Source: Antribacter gilvus
Lineage (GTDB): Bacteria; Actinomycetota; Actinomycetes; Actinomycetales; Cellulomonadaceae
Length of the DNA: 64,000 bases
Assembly (NCBI RefSeq): GCF_003946865.1
Contig: NZ_QXTH01000013.1
Location: 1-64,000, forward strand
Reading direction: 5' to 3'
Of this stretch, positions 26,075-35,448 are shown piece after piece. The notes under the pieces were generated by a model, which was not told where the DNA came from, made no database searches, and saw nothing but the letters and a program-made list of their open reading frames with translations. A program made the translations under genes and the position numbers. Positions within the stretch are counted from its first letter, which is position 1. Each line of letters starts with the position of its first letter.

Positions 26075-26092
26075 GGTTAACGATGACTAACC
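26075..26092. promoter_or_regulatory. Operator of the acyl-CoA/leucine cluster, site 2
   Basis: GGTTAACGATGACTAACC resembles site 1 at 15 of 18 positions. It overlaps the ATG of the carboxylase beta gene (26083) and lies 18 bases upstream of the divergent TetR start, so a bound repressor would block both. The overlap with the start codon implies a leaderless or nearly leaderless transcript. Confidence 0.75.
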
Positions 26093-27666
26093 AGTCGGTG
26101 GTGGCGTCCGCGCCGTCGTCGGGCGCGACGTCGGGCGCGGCGCCCGGCCTGCGAGAGGCCACCGCGGAGCTCCGCGAGCGCCTCGCCCGGGTGCGCGAGG
26201 GCGGCACCGCCGAGGCGCGCGCCAAGCACACCGCGCGCGGGAAGCTGCTCGCGCGGGACCGCGTGGACCGCCTCCTCGACCCCGGCAGCGCGTTCCTGGA
26301 GATCGGCGCGCTCGCCGCCTACGACCTGTACGGGGGCGAGTGGGCAGTGCCGAGCGCGGGCGTGGTGGCCGGCGTGGGGCGGGTGTCGGGGCGCGAGTGC
26401 GTGATCGTCGCCAACGACGCCACGGTCAAGGGCGGCACCTACTACCCGATGACCGTGAAGAAGCACCTGCGCGCCCAGCAGGTCGCGGCGGAGAACCACC
26501 TGCCGTGCCTCTACCTCGTGGACTCGGGCGGCGCGTTCCTCCCGATGCAGGACGAGGTGTTCCCCGACCGGGAGCACTTCGGGCGCATCTTCTACAACCA
26601 GGCGCGGCTGTCGGCGGCGGGGATCCCGCAGGTCGCGGCGGTGATGGGGTCGTGCACCGCCGGGGGCGCGTACGTGCCCGCGATGAGCGACGAGTCCGTC
26701 ATCGTCCGCGACCAGGGCACGATCTTCCTCGGCGGGCCGCCGCTCGTGCTGGCCGCCACGGGGGAGGTCGTCACGGCCGAGGAGCTGGGCGGCGGGCTGG
26801 TGCACGCCACGACGTCGGGCGTGGTGGACCACCTGGCCGACGACGACGCCCACGCCCTGCGCATCGTCCGCGACATCGTCGCCACCACGCACGCACCGGC
26901 GCCGTCGCTGGTCCGCGAGGTGCCCGAGGAGCCGGAGCTCGACCCGGACGGTCTCTACGACGTCCCCGCCGACCCCCGCACCCCCTACGACGTGCGCGAC
27001 GTGGTCCGCCGCATCGTCGACGGCTCCCGCATGACGGAGTTCAAGGCCCGCTACGGCGAGACGCTGGTGTGCGCGTTCGCGCAGATCGACGGGTACCCGG
27101 TGGGGATCGTCGCCAACAACGGGATCCTGTTCTCCGAGTCCGCGCTCAAGGGCGCGCACTTCGTCCAGCTCTGCGACTCCCGCCGCATCCCGCTCGTGTT
27201 CCTGCAGAACATCGCCGGCTTCATGGTGGGCAAGGAGTACGAGAACCGGGGGATCGCGAAGGACGGCGCCAAGCTCGTCACCGCCGTCTCGTGCTCCACC
27301 GTGCCGCGGTTCACCGTCGTGATCGGCGGGTCGTTCGGCGCGGGCAACTACGGCATGTGCGGCCGCGCGTACGACCCTCGCTTCCTCTGGATGTGGCCCG
27401 GGGCCCGCATCTCCGTCATGGGGGGCGAGCAGGCGGCGTCGGTGCTGGCCGTGGTCCGAGGGCTCGAGGGGGAGGAGGCCGAGGCGTTCAAGGCCCCGAT
27501 CCGCGCCCAGTACGAGACGCAGGGCAGCCCTTACTACGCCACCGCCCGGCTCTGGGACGACGGCATCATCGACCCCGCCGACACCCGCCGCGTCCTCGCC
27601 CTCGGGCTGGCCGCCGCCGCGAACGCGCCGCTGGCCGACCCCTCCTACGGCATCTTCCGGATGTGA
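26083..27666 (+). CDS. accD1: Acyl-CoA carboxylase beta subunit (methylcrotonoyl-CoA carboxylase type)
   Basis: The 527-residue carboxyltransferase contains both crotonase-like halves. The N-terminal half has '[19 protein letters not shown]', '[11 protein letters not shown]' and '[18 protein letters not shown]'. The C-terminal half has '[14 protein letters not shown]' and '[18 protein letters not shown]'. The '[23 protein letters not shown]' region is characteristic of methylcrotonoyl-CoA carboxylase rather than propionyl-CoA carboxylase. It transfers carboxyl from biotin to the acyl-CoA in the cytosol, with the alpha subunit encoded immediately downstream (GTGA overlap). ATG 26083 lies within the operator. 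It is the first gene of a carboxylase - HMG-CoA lyase - fgd run. Confidence 0.92.
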   Translation: MTNQSVVASAPSSGATSGAAPGLREATAELRERLARVREGGTAEARAKHTARGKLLARDRVDRLLDPGSAFLEIGALAAYDLYGGEWAVPSAGVVAGVGRVSGRECVIVANDATVKGGTYYPMTVKKHLRAQQVAAENHLPCLYLVDSGGAFLPMQDEVFPDREHFGRIFYNQARLSAAGIPQVAAVMGSCTAGGAYVPAMSDESVIVRDQGTIFLGGPPLVLAATGEVVTAEELGGGLVHATTSGVVDHLADDDAHALRIVRDIVATTHAPAPSLVREVPEEPELDPDGLYDVPADPRTPYDVRDVVRRIVDGSRMTEFKARYGETLVCAFAQIDGYPVGIVANNGILFSESALKGAHFVQLCDSRRIPLVFLQNIAGFMVGKEYENRGIAKDGAKLVTAVSCSTVPRFTVVIGGSFGAGNYGMCGRAYDPRFLWMWPGARISVMGGEQAASVLAVVRGLEGEEAEAFKAPIRAQYETQGSPYYATARLWDDGIIDPADTRRVLALGLAAAANAPLADPSYGIFRM

Positions 27667-29738
27667 GAGCTGTGCACACCCTGCTAGTCGCCAACCGCGG
27701 CGAGATCGCGCTCCGCGTGATCCGCACCGCCCGCAGCCTCGGGCTGCGGACCGTCGCCGTGTACTCCGACGCCGACCGCGCTGCCCCGCACGTCCGCGCC
27801 GCCGACGTCGCGATACGGCTCGGGCCCACCCACGCCGCAGCCTCCTACCTGAACGTCACGGCCCTGCTCGACGTCGCTGCGCGCACGGGGGCCGACGCCG
27901 TCCACCCCGGCTACGGCTTCCTCGCCGAGAACGCCGCGTTCGCTCGCGCCGTCCTCGACGCCGGGCTCACCTGGGTGGGCCCGCCCCCCGCGGCCATGGA
28001 CACCATGGGCCGCAAGGACACAGCCCGCGACGTGGCGCTCGCGGCGGGCGTCCCGGTCCTGGAGCAGGTCGCGGTGGCGTCCGACGACGTCGGGGCCGGG
28101 CTGGTCCCGGGCCTCACCTTCCCTCTTCTCGTCAAGGCGGCGGCAGGCGGCGGCGGCAAGGGCATGCGGATCGTGCGCGACCCGGCCGACCTCGCGTCGT
28201 CGGTGGCCGCGGCCCGCCGCGAGGCCGCGGCGGCCTTCGGGGACGACACCGTGCTGCTGGAGCGATACGTCGAGCGCGGGCGGCACGTCGAGGTGCAGGT
28301 CCTCGCCGACGCCTACGGCCACGTGGTGCACCTGCACGAGCGCGACTGCTCCGCGCAGCGCCGGCACCAGAAGGTGCTCGAGGAGGCGCCTGCCCCCGGT
28401 CTCGACCCTGTGCTCCGCGACCGGCTGCACGCCTGGGCCGTGGACCTCGCCGCGAAGGTGGGCTACGTCGGTGCGGGGACCTGCGAGTTCCTCGTCGCGG
28501 ACGGGCCGGGCGGACCCGAGGCCTGGTTCCTCGAGATGAACACGCGGCTGCAGGTGGAGCACGCGGTCACCGAGGAGGTGGTGCGGGTTCGCGGTCAGCG
28601 GCTCGACCTCGTCGCCGAGCAGCTCCGGGTCGCCGCCGGGGAGCCGCTGGGGTTCGCGCAGGAGGAGGTGTTCGTCGTCGGGCACGCCATGGAGGCCCGC
28701 GTGTGCGCCGAGGACGCCTACGCGGGGTTCCTGCCGCAGGCGGGGACCGCCCGGCGCGTGCTGTGGCCCGCCGGGGTGCGGGTGGAGGCAGGGATCGAGG
28801 ACGGGAGCGTGGTGCCCGCCGCGTACGACTCGCTCGTGGCGAAGGTGGTGACGTCCGGGGCCTCCCGGGAGGCGGCGCGGCGCGCGCTCGTCGCCGCGCT
28901 GTCCGACACGGTGGTGCTCGGGCTCACGACGAATACCGGGTTCCTGCGGGAGCTCGCCGGCTCGGACGTGTTCCGGGACGGCGAGGTGCACACCGCGTGG
29001 CTCGACACGCACGCCGTGCCGGCGCCCGATCCCTGGTCCGCGCTGGTCGCGGCAGCGTGGGCGGTCGCCGGGTCGGGCGGGGACGGCTGGCGGTCCGGGG
29101 GGCCGCCAGGGCGGGTCTGGGTGGAGCTCGACGACGCCGTGCTCGTCGTTGCCCGGGCGACCGAGGGCGAGGGCGAGGTGCGCTCGGAGGGGGGAGTTGC
29201 GTCGTCGGGCGGAGCCGATGCTGACGAGCGCGTGGCGCGGGTTCGCGCCGCGGGCGAGGGGCTGCTGGAGGTCGACGGCGCGGTCGGACGGTTCGTGGTC
29301 GAGGTGCGGCAACGGGGGGTCGAGGTGGCGCACCTGGGGCACGTGTTCCGGTTCGTGCGGCCGGACGGGTCGACGTCGGGGCGAGCGGCGGACGCGTCCG
29401 ACGGCGTGGTGCTCGCGGCCATGCCCGGGACCCTCGCGCGGGTGGACGTGGCGACCGGCGACCAGGTCACGCAGGGGCAGGCGCTGGGCGTCCTGGAGGC
29501 GATGAAGATGGAGCTCGCGCTCACGGCGCCGGTGGACGGTGTGGTGACCGTCGGGGCGTCGGCGGGGCAGCAGGTGGCTGCGCGGCAGGTGCTGTTCACC
29601 GTGTCGCCGCCTGGCGAGGCGGAAGGTGAGGGCCGAGGAACGAGGCACTCGCCTGGAGGCGAGCGGGGCGGAGATGCGGCAGACAATGCCGTGTCGCCGG
29701 AGAATGTTGTCGTTCCCGGGGAGGCAACAGATGCGTAG
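27663..29738 (+). CDS. accA1: Acyl-CoA carboxylase alpha subunit (biotin carboxylase + biotin carrier)
   Basis: The 691-residue protein starts with the biotin carboxylase N-domain ([14 protein letters not shown]), followed by the ATP-grasp domain with '[12 protein letters not shown]' and the catalytic '[10 protein letters not shown]', then the C-domain. A linker leads to a biotinyl domain with EAMKM, in which Lys615 is the biotin site. It charges biotin with CO2 for the beta subunit. GTG 27663 overlaps the previous stop (GTGA); GTG 27672 is an alternative. The C-terminus is odd: after the biotinyl domain, about 40 extra residues rich in Gly, Arg and Glu are encoded by a dispersed repeat (29630-29720), and the stop lies inside the next gene. 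Confidence 0.92.
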   Translation: MRAVHTLLVANRGEIALRVIRTARSLGLRTVAVYSDADRAAPHVRAADVAIRLGPTHAAASYLNVTALLDVAARTGADAVHPGYGFLAENAAFARAVLDAGLTWVGPPPAAMDTMGRKDTARDVALAAGVPVLEQVAVASDDVGAGLVPGLTFPLLVKAAAGGGGKGMRIVRDPADLASSVAAARREAAAAFGDDTVLLERYVERGRHVEVQVLADAYGHVVHLHERDCSAQRRHQKVLEEAPAPGLDPVLRDRLHAWAVDLAAKVGYVGAGTCEFLVADGPGGPEAWFLEMNTRLQVEHAVTEEVVRVRGQRLDLVAEQLRVAAGEPLGFAQEEVFVVGHAMEARVCAEDAYAGFLPQAGTARRVLWPAGVRVEAGIEDGSVVPAAYDSLVAKVVTSGASREAARRALVAALSDTVVLGLTTNTGFLRELAGSDVFRDGEVHTAWLDTHAVPAPDPWSALVAAAWAVAGSGGDGWRSGGPPGRVWVELDDAVLVVARATEGEGEVRSEGGVASSGGADADERVARVRAAGEGLLEVDGAVGRFVVEVRQRGVEVAHLGHVFRFVRPDGSTSGRAADASDGVVLAAMPGTLARVDVATGDQVTQGQALGVLEAMKMELALTAPVDGVVTVGASAGQQVAARQVLFTVSPPGEAEGEGRGTRHSPGGERGGDAADNAVSPENVVVPGEATDA
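29630..29720. repeat. Foldback repeat element, copy 1
   Basis: The first 19 bases (GGGCCGAGGAACGAGGCAC, 29630-29648) recur exactly at 48982-49000. A small hairpin, CTCGCC-tgga-GGCGAG, follows, and the element closes with TTGTCGTTCCCGGG, near-complementary to its start (9 of 11). It is about 91 bp, lies in the 3' end of the carboxylase alpha gene and is translated there. Confidence 0.7.
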
Positions 29739-30675
29739 GCCGCAGGTGGTGCCGGACGCGAGCCTGCCGACGTCGGTCACGGTGTACGAGGTGGGGCCGC
29801 GCGACGGGCTGCAGAACGAGGACGCCGTGGTGCCCGCGGCGGTCAAGGTGGAGCTGGTCCGGCGCCTGCTCGACGCCGGGCTGCCCGTCGTGGAGGCGAC
29901 CAGCCTGGTGCACCCGCGCTGGGTGCCGCAGCTAGCCGACGCCGAGGAGGTGCTGGGGCTGCTCGTCGACGGGCTGGGGGACCGGGCGCGCGACCTGCCC
30001 GTGCTCGTGCCGAACGCGCGAGGGCTCGACCGGGCGCTCGACCTCGGGCTGCGGCACGTCGCCGTGTTCGCGAGCGCCACCGAGACGTTCGCGCGGCGGA
30101 ACCTCAACACGGGGCTGGACGAGCAGTGGGCGATGTTCGAGCCCGTCGTGTCTCGGGCGCTCGACGCGGGGATGCGTGTGCGGGGGTACGTGTCGATGTG
30201 CTTCGGCGACCCGTGGGAGGGGGCCGTCCCCCTTCCGCAGGTGGTGACGGCCGTGCGCCGGCTGGTCGACCTGGGGGTGTGGGAGGTGTCGCTCGGCGAC
30301 ACGATCGGCGTGGGGACGCCGGGGCACGTCGTGAGGCTGCTCGACTCGCTGAACGTCGCGGGCGTCCCGGACTCCGTGCTCGCCCTCCACGCCCACGACA
30401 CGTACGGGCAGGCGCTCGCGAACGTGCTGGCCGCGCTGCGGCACGGGGTGTCCACGTTCGACGCGTCGGCCGGCGGGTTGGGCGGGTGCCCGTACGCGGA
30501 GTCGGCGACGGGGAACCTCGCGACCGAGGACCTCGTCTGGATGCTGGACGGGCTCGGGATCGCGACGGGCGTGTCGCTGGAACCGCTGGTCGCGACGAGC
30601 GTGTGGCTGGGGGAGCGTCTGGGCAAGCCGTCGCCGAGCCGGGTGGTGCGGGCGCTGAGCGGCGTCTCGGTGTGA
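29731..30675 (+). CDS. Hydroxymethylglutaryl-CoA lyase
   Basis: The 314-residue TIM-barrel protein has the N-terminal '[11 protein letters not shown]', the barrel motif '[12 protein letters not shown]', the metal-binding 'LHAHDTYG' and the catalytic-loop '[15 protein letters not shown]' with its cysteine. It splits HMG-CoA into acetoacetate and acetyl-CoA, the last step of leucine degradation, which fits the upstream carboxylase. ATG 29731 has GGGGAGG at good spacing and lies within the last codons of the carboxylase alpha gene, so the two are translationally coupled. The longer frame back to 29626 runs through the repeat and is not used. Confidence 0.92.
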   Translation: MRRPQVVPDASLPTSVTVYEVGPRDGLQNEDAVVPAAVKVELVRRLLDAGLPVVEATSLVHPRWVPQLADAEEVLGLLVDGLGDRARDLPVLVPNARGLDRALDLGLRHVAVFASATETFARRNLNTGLDEQWAMFEPVVSRALDAGMRVRGYVSMCFGDPWEGAVPLPQVVTAVRRLVDLGVWEVSLGDTIGVGTPGHVVRLLDSLNVAGVPDSVLALHAHDTYGQALANVLAALRHGVSTFDASAGGLGGCPYAESATGNLATEDLVWMLDGLGIATGVSLEPLVATSVWLGERLGKPSPSRVVRALSGVSV

Positions 30676-30685
30676 GGATGGGGGC

Positions 30686-31693
30686 ATGACCCTGAAGATC
30701 GGATACAAGGCGTCGGCGGAGCAGTTCGGACCCCGCGAGCTCGTGGAGCTCGCGGTGCGGGCGGAGGAGGCGGGGCTGGACAGCGCCCTCGTGTCGGACC
30801 ACTTCCTGCCGTGGCGGCACGAGGGCGGGCACGCGCCGTCGGCCCTCGCGTGGCTCGCGGCGGCGGGCGAGCGGACCAGCCGCATCACGCTCGGCACCAG
30901 CGTGCTGACCCCCACGTTCCGCTACAACCCCGCCGTGATCGCGCAGACGTTCGCCACCCTCGGGCTCCTCACCGAGGGGCGCATCATGCTCGGTGTCGGG
31001 ACCGGCGAGGCCCTCAACGAGATCGCCGTGAGCGGCCGCGAGTGGCCGGAGTTCAAGGAGCGGTTCGCGCGCCTGCGCGAGGCCGTCGACCTGATGCGAC
31101 GGCTCTGGACCGAGGAGTCGGTGTCGGTGGAGGGCGAGTTCTACACGCTCGTCGACGCGCACATCTACGACCGGCCGTCCACGCCGGTCCCGGTCTACGT
31201 CGCCGCGGGCGGGCCCCTGGTGGCCAAGTACGCGGGGCGCGTGGGCGACGGGTTCATCTGCACGTCAGGCAAGGGCATGGACCTCTACACGGTGAAGCTG
31301 CTGCCCGCCGTGCGGGAGGGCGCCGAGAAGGCCGGGCGCCCGTTCGAGGACATCGACAGGATGATCGAGATCAAGATCTCCTACGACCGCAACGCTGACG
31401 CGGCGCTGGAGAACACCCGGTTCTGGGCGCCGCTGTCGCTCACGCCGGAGCAGAAGCACTCGGTGACGTCGGCCGAGGAGATGGAGCGCCTCGCCGACGA
31501 GCTGCCGATCGAGCAGGTGGCGCAGCGGTGGATCGTCGCCTCCGACCCCGCTGAGGCCGTCGCGATGATCCAGCCCTACCTCGACGCCGGGCTGAACCAC
31601 CTCGTGGTCCACGGGCCGGGGAACGACCAGAACCGGTTCCTGGACCAGTTCGCCGAGGACGTGCTGCCGGCACTGCGGAAGCTGGACGCGTAG
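30686..31693 (+). CDS. fgd: F420-dependent glucose-6-phosphate dehydrogenase
   Basis: The 335-residue luciferase-fold protein follows FGD of mycobacteria throughout. Active-site residues are in place: His39 and Trp43 in '[12 protein letters not shown]' and Glu108 in '[10 protein letters not shown]', near His40, Trp44 and Glu109 of the M. tuberculosis enzyme. The phosphate-site region is '[13 protein letters not shown]'. It oxidises glucose-6-phosphate to 6-phosphogluconolactone with reduction of cofactor F420, which implies that the organism makes F420. It begins 10 bases after the HMG-CoA lyase stop and may be read with that operon, although it has no direct role in leucine breakdown. Confidence 0.92.
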   Translation: MTLKIGYKASAEQFGPRELVELAVRAEEAGLDSALVSDHFLPWRHEGGHAPSALAWLAAAGERTSRITLGTSVLTPTFRYNPAVIAQTFATLGLLTEGRIMLGVGTGEALNEIAVSGREWPEFKERFARLREAVDLMRRLWTEESVSVEGEFYTLVDAHIYDRPSTPVPVYVAAGGPLVAKYAGRVGDGFICTSGKGMDLYTVKLLPAVREGAEKAGRPFEDIDRMIEIKISYDRNADAALENTRFWAPLSLTPEQKHSVTSAEEMERLADELPIEQVAQRWIVASDPAEAVAMIQPYLDAGLNHLVVHGPGNDQNRFLDQFAEDVLPALRKLDA

Positions 31694-31736
31694 GGCGCGC
31701 ATCCAGGGCGGCGGGCGGGTGTGGCACCCTCGTGGC

Positions 31737-32480
31737 GTGAGCTCTTCCACCCTCCCGCTGCCCCGCCGGATCACGCACGTCCTGCTCGACCTCGACGGCA
31801 CCCTCACCGACTCCGCCCCCGGCATCGTGTCGTCCCTGCGCACGGGCTTCGCCGCTGCGGGCCTCGCGGTGCCGTCGGACGACGTGCTGCTCACCTTCGT
31901 GGGGCCCGCGCTGGGCACGAGCATGGCCCGGGTCGGGCTGTCCGACGACGACGCCACCGCCGTGATCGACGCCTACCGCCGGTCCTTCGAGGCGGGTGGC
32001 ATGTTCGAGAACTCGCTGTTCCCGGGCATCCCCGAGGCGCTCACCGCCCTGCGTGAGGCGGGTGTCACGCTCGCGATCGCCACCGCCAAGCCCGAGGTGT
32101 ACGCGCTGCGGATCGTCGAGCACTTCGGGCTGGACGTCTGGCTGGAGGGCGGGCTCGACGGCGTGTTCGGTGCTGAGCTCGAGGGTGCCGGCGTGTCGAG
32201 CGGCAAGGGGCCGATCATCGCGCGGGCGCTGGCGGCGCTCGGGGCGGGTGCGGGCGGCGCGGGCGGTTCCGGCGGAGCGTCCGCGGCAGGTCCCGCGGGC
32301 GTGGCCGGCCGCACCGTCATGGTGGGGGACCGCGAGCACGACGCGGAGGGCGCCGCCGAGAACGGCATCGCGACGATCGGTGCGCGGTGGGGCTACGCCG
32401 ATCCGGGCGAGCTGGAAGCGGCGGGCGTCGCGGCGTTCGCCGACTCTCCGGAAGGTCTGGTCAAGCTGGTGCTCGGGTGA
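31737..32480 (+). CDS. HAD family hydrolase, phosphoglycolate phosphatase-like
   Basis: The 247-residue protein has motif I 'LLDLDGTLTDSAPGIV', a helical cap (residues ~22-95), motif II 'LAIATAKPEVYAL', a lysine in 'SSGKGPIIA' and motif IV 'VMVGDREHDAEGA'. This matches the Gph/PGPase branch, which dephosphorylates 2-phosphoglycolate or similar small phosphates. A Gly/Ala-rich insertion (GAGAGGAGGSGGASAAG) between motifs III and IV is unusual and looks like a flexible loop. GTG 31737 begins MSSSTLPLPRR. Confidence 0.85.
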   Translation: MSSSTLPLPRRITHVLLDLDGTLTDSAPGIVSSLRTGFAAAGLAVPSDDVLLTFVGPALGTSMARVGLSDDDATAVIDAYRRSFEAGGMFENSLFPGIPEALTALREAGVTLAIATAKPEVYALRIVEHFGLDVWLEGGLDGVFGAELEGAGVSSGKGPIIARALAALGAGAGGAGGSGGASAAGPAGVAGRTVMVGDREHDAEGAAENGIATIGARWGYADPGELEAAGVAAFADSPEGLVKLVLG

Positions 32481-32483
32481 GCC

Positions 32484-33008
32484 TCAGGCGTTGAGGGCGC
32501 GCTCGAACGCTGCCAGGACCAGGTCTCCGAACAGGACGAACCGGACCACGTGGGGGCCCTCGGCGCCCGGGGGAGCGGACCAGGACCGGACGGCGGAGAC
32601 CGCGGTGCGCGCGACGTCGTCGGGAGCCCAGCCGTAGGCGCCTGCGCCCACTGCCGGGAAGGCGACCGACGGGGCGCCCAGCTCGGCGGCGACGTCGAGC
32701 GACCGGGTGAAGCACGACGCCAGGAGGGCCGGGTCGTCGTGCCCGCGGTTCCGGTTGGGGCCCACCGTGTGGATCACCCACCGCGCGGGCAGGTCGAACC
32801 CCGGGGTGGCGACGGCGTCGCCGACGGCCAGGCCGTCCGGGTAGGTCGTCTTCCGCAGGCGGCGGCACGCCTCCAGCAGGCGGGGCCCGGCGGCGGCGTG
32901 GATCGCGCCGTCCACCCCGCCTCCGCCGAGGAGGTTCGAGTTGGCGGCGTTGACGATCGCGTCGGCTTCGACGGTCGTCAGGTCTCCCAGCTCTGCGGTG
33001 ATCAGCAC
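32484..33008 (-). CDS. Macro-domain protein, O-acetyl-ADP-ribose deacetylase-like
   Basis: The 174-residue protein is a single macro domain with the ADP-ribose motifs 'DAIVNAANSNLLGGGGVDGAI' (split here: DAIVNAAN, then LLGGGGVDGAIH) and 'FPAVGAGAYGWAPDDVA'. The length and order match YmdB-type enzymes, which hydrolyse O-acetyl-ADP-ribose or remove ADP-ribose from proteins and nucleic acids. GTG 33008 (MLITAELGDLTTVEADA) is the family-like start; the frame extends to 33101 through an inverted repeat. It is convergent with the HAD gene, 3 bases apart. Confidence 0.88.
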   Translation of the reverse strand: MLITAELGDLTTVEADAIVNAANSNLLGGGGVDGAIHAAAGPRLLEACRRLRKTTYPDGLAVGDAVATPGFDLPARWVIHTVGPNRNRGHDDPALLASCFTRSLDVAAELGAPSVAFPAVGAGAYGWAPDDVARTAVSAVRSWSAPPGAEGPHVVRFVLFGDLVLAAFERALNA

Positions 33009-33045
33009 ATCGTCAGGATGGCACGACGGAGCGACTGTGTGCGCA

Positions 33046-33141
33046 CCAGCGTTGTCACGCTGAGTACACATCGTCACCACCCGTGACAACGCTGGAGGCA
33101 CAACTGTTCCTTCGCGGCGCCCGCCCCGGCGTTGGCGCCGC
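33046..33141. terminator. Two stem-loops between the GNAT and macro-domain genes
   Basis: CCAGCGTTGTCACG (33046-33059) pairs exactly with 33082-33095 across a 22-base loop, and GCGGCGCC (33114-33121) with GGCGCCGC (33134-33141). Both lie after the stop of the minus-strand GNAT gene and before the macro-domain start, so a terminator role for the GNAT transcript is likely. The first is close enough to the macro-domain start (38 bases) to be an operator instead. Confidence 0.6.
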
Positions 33142-33161
33142 GACCCGCCGGCTCGTCCGGG

Positions 33162-33602
33162 TCAGGACGGCAGCGTGGCCTTGCGCTCCATCCAGTGCAT
33201 GTCCGGGTCCACCGGCCGGAAGCCGAAACGCTCGTAGAGGCCGTCGGCGTCCGCGGTGGTGAGCACCGTGCGCCGCAGGCCGAGCGGTTCGAGCACCGCG
33301 AGGACCTCGCCCACGAGCAGCTTGCCCAGGCCTCTGCCGCGGTGCGCGGGGTCGACGATGACGTCGCTCAGCCAGGCGAACGTCGCGCCGTCCGTGATGA
33401 CGCGGGCGAACGCCGCCTGCTCGCCGGTCTCCCGGACGTAGACGCCGAAGGGCCGGGAGCCCGCGATGGCCGCGTCGGTGACCTCGCGGGTCCGGTCGCG
33501 CGCCCAGTAGGAGTGCTCGACGAGGAGCTCGTGGACGCGCTCGGCGTCCACCCGGCCGGGGTCGGCCGAGAACTCGTACTGCGGGTCCGGAAGCGTCGTC
33601 AT
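33162..33602 (-). CDS. GNAT family N-acetyltransferase
   Basis: The 146-residue protein is a single GNAT domain with 'AWLSDVIVDPAHRGRGLGKLLVGEVL' (cofactor loop R-G-R-G-L-G-K) and a C-terminal 'ADGLYERFGFRPVDPDMHWMERK'. This is the pattern of the widespread YjaB/ElaA-like GNAT group with unknown substrates. ATG 33602 begins MTTLPDPQYEFSADP; the upstream frame to 33644 is not needed. Hairpins follow its stop. Confidence 0.85.
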   Translation of the reverse strand: MTTLPDPQYEFSADPGRVDAERVHELLVEHSYWARDRTREVTDAAIAGSRPFGVYVRETGEQAAFARVITDGATFAWLSDVIVDPAHRGRGLGKLLVGEVLAVLEPLGLRRTVLTTADADGLYERFGFRPVDPDMHWMERKATLPS

Positions 33603-33663
33603 CGAGCGATCAGAACACGATCTCGCGCCGCTCTGCGAGCGCATTCCGCCAGGTGGAGAGGCT

Positions 33664-35367
33664 CTACAGCAGGCGACGCGAGTCGGGCCGGCTGATCCGC
33701 AGCCACCGGTACCCGTACCCGTCGAGCACGACCTCGATCCCGCCGTCGTCCCCGACGGGGCACTCGCCGTCGTCGAGCAGGTCGACGAGCCGCGTGCCCG
33801 GGTCCAGGTCGTCGAAGGTCAGAGGCACGGTGCAGGCGTCGGCCGAGAGGTTGTGGAGAGTGACCATCGAGGCGTCGTCCCACGTGGTGCGCAGGGCGAG
33901 CACCGACGGGTGCGGCTGGTCGAGCACCTGCGGCGTACCCCAGCCGAGCTCCGGGCACTCGCGGTAGCGCCGGACGAGAAGCTGGACGAACGAGAGCAAC
34001 GACCCGGGCTCCCGGCGCTGGACCGCGACGTTGACATGCTCGGGCGCGTAGCCGTCCTCGGGCACAGGGCCCGACAGCTTGCGCGCCGGCGCGCGCGAGA
34101 ACCCGCCGTTCGGCGCAGACGTCCACTGCATCGGCGTGCGGACGGCGAGCCGACCCTTCGCGGCGAGGTTCTCGCCCATGCCGATCTCCTCGCCGTAGAA
34201 GAGGACGGGCGTGCCGGGCAGCGCGAAGAGCAACGAGTACGCCATGCGGATCCGGCGCGGGTCGCCGCCCAGCATGGTGGGCAGACGACGACGCAGCCCA
34301 CGGCCGTAGATCTGCATGTCCGGCTCCGGGCCGAACGCGGCGAAGACCTCGTTCCGCTCCTCCTCGGTGAGCTTGTCGAGCGTGAGCTCGTCGTGGTTCC
34401 GGACGAAGGTGGCCCACTGCGCGTCGTTCGGGATCGGCGGCCGCTCGGAGATGCTGGCGGCGAGCGGCCCGGCGTCCTGGCGTGCCATCGACAGGTAGAG
34501 CGCCTGCATGCCGTTGAAGTCGAACTGCAGCGTGAGCTCCGTCGACGACGGTCCCACGTCGCCGCCGTCGCCCGTCCCGTCGTGGCCGAAGTACAGGCGC
34601 TGCTGGTCGAACGGGAGGTTCACCTCTCCCATGAGGATCGAGTCGCCCGCCCGGCGCGAGAGGAACGACCGGAGGCTGCGCAGGAAGTCGTGCGGGTCGT
34701 CGATCTCGTCGCCCGGCGTCCCGGCGGCGTCGGTGAGGAAGAACGGCACGGCGTCCACGCGGAAGCCGGACAGGCCGAGCTGGATCCAGTAGCTCATCGT
34801 CTTGGCGACGGCGTCGCGCACCTTCGGGTTCGCGGTGTTGAGGTCGGGCATGTGCCGGTAGAAGCGGTGCCGGTACCACTCCCCGGTGCGCTCGTCCTGC
34901 GTCCAGATGCCCCCCTCCTGGTCAGGGAAGATGACCTGGTCCTTGGTGGGCTCCGGCGGGTCGGCGCGCCAGACGTAGAAGTCCCGGTACGGGTTGTCGG
35001 TGCTGCGCCGGGCCGCCTGGAACCACGGGTGACGGTCGGACGTGTGGTTGACCACGAGGTCGGCGATGACCCGGATACCACGGTCCCGTGCGGTGCGGAC
35101 CAGTTCCACGAGGTCGCCGACGTCCCCGAGGCGCGAGTCCACGCCGAGGAGGTCGGTGATGTCGTAGCCGTCGTCGCGGTCCGCCGTCGGGTAGAAGGGC
35201 ATGAGCCACAGGCACGTCACGCCGAGGTCTGCCAGGTGGTCGATGCGCTGGACGAGCCCCGGGAAGTCGCCCACGCCGTCGTCGTTCCAGTCCATGTAGG
35301 TCTCGACGTCGAGGCAGTAGATGACGGCGTTCTTCCACCACAGGTCGCCGGTGTCGCGAATCTTCAT
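33664..35367 (-). CDS. GH13 family glycoside hydrolase (trehalose synthase / alpha-glucosidase-like)
   Basis: The 567-residue enzyme starts WWKNAVIYCLDVETYMDWNDDG and contains the four GH13 regions: 'DLVVNHTSD' (I), 'GFRVDAVPFF' with the nucleophile Asp (II), 'ILMGEVNL' with the acid/base Glu (III) and 'FVRNHDEL' (IV). A C-terminal beta-sandwich follows. This arrangement is shared by trehalose synthase (maltose glucosyltransferase) and alpha-glucosidases. The 'CLDVETYMDWN' variant of the opening suggests an actinobacterial subgroup rather than classical TreS, so the substrate is left open. ATG 35367 gives normal length. No signal peptide, so it is cytoplasmic. Confidence 0.85.
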   Translation of the reverse strand: MKIRDTGDLWWKNAVIYCLDVETYMDWNDDGVGDFPGLVQRIDHLADLGVTCLWLMPFYPTADRDDGYDITDLLGVDSRLGDVGDLVELVRTARDRGIRVIADLVVNHTSDRHPWFQAARRSTDNPYRDFYVWRADPPEPTKDQVIFPDQEGGIWTQDERTGEWYRHRFYRHMPDLNTANPKVRDAVAKTMSYWIQLGLSGFRVDAVPFFLTDAAGTPGDEIDDPHDFLRSLRSFLSRRAGDSILMGEVNLPFDQQRLYFGHDGTGDGGDVGPSSTELTLQFDFNGMQALYLSMARQDAGPLAASISERPPIPNDAQWATFVRNHDELTLDKLTEEERNEVFAAFGPEPDMQIYGRGLRRRLPTMLGGDPRRIRMAYSLLFALPGTPVLFYGEEIGMGENLAAKGRLAVRTPMQWTSAPNGGFSRAPARKLSGPVPEDGYAPEHVNVAVQRREPGSLLSFVQLLVRRYRECPELGWGTPQVLDQPHPSVLALRTTWDDASMVTLHNLSADACTVPLTFDDLDPGTRLVDLLDDGECPVGDDGGIEVVLDGYGYRWLRISRPDSRRLL

Positions 35368-35448
35368 ACCGACATGCCTATCGGGGTGTGCGGGCACCCG
35401 CGCGCCGAAGCGTCGCCACCGCCGGGGCGGTGGCGACGCCATCCGACC

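Noticed and set aside
27684-30626. A 980-residue minus-strand frame over the carboxylase alpha and HMG-CoA lyase genes
   Set aside because: Both plus-strand genes have complete catalytic motifs; the minus frame shows only repetitive Arg/His/Pro sequence.
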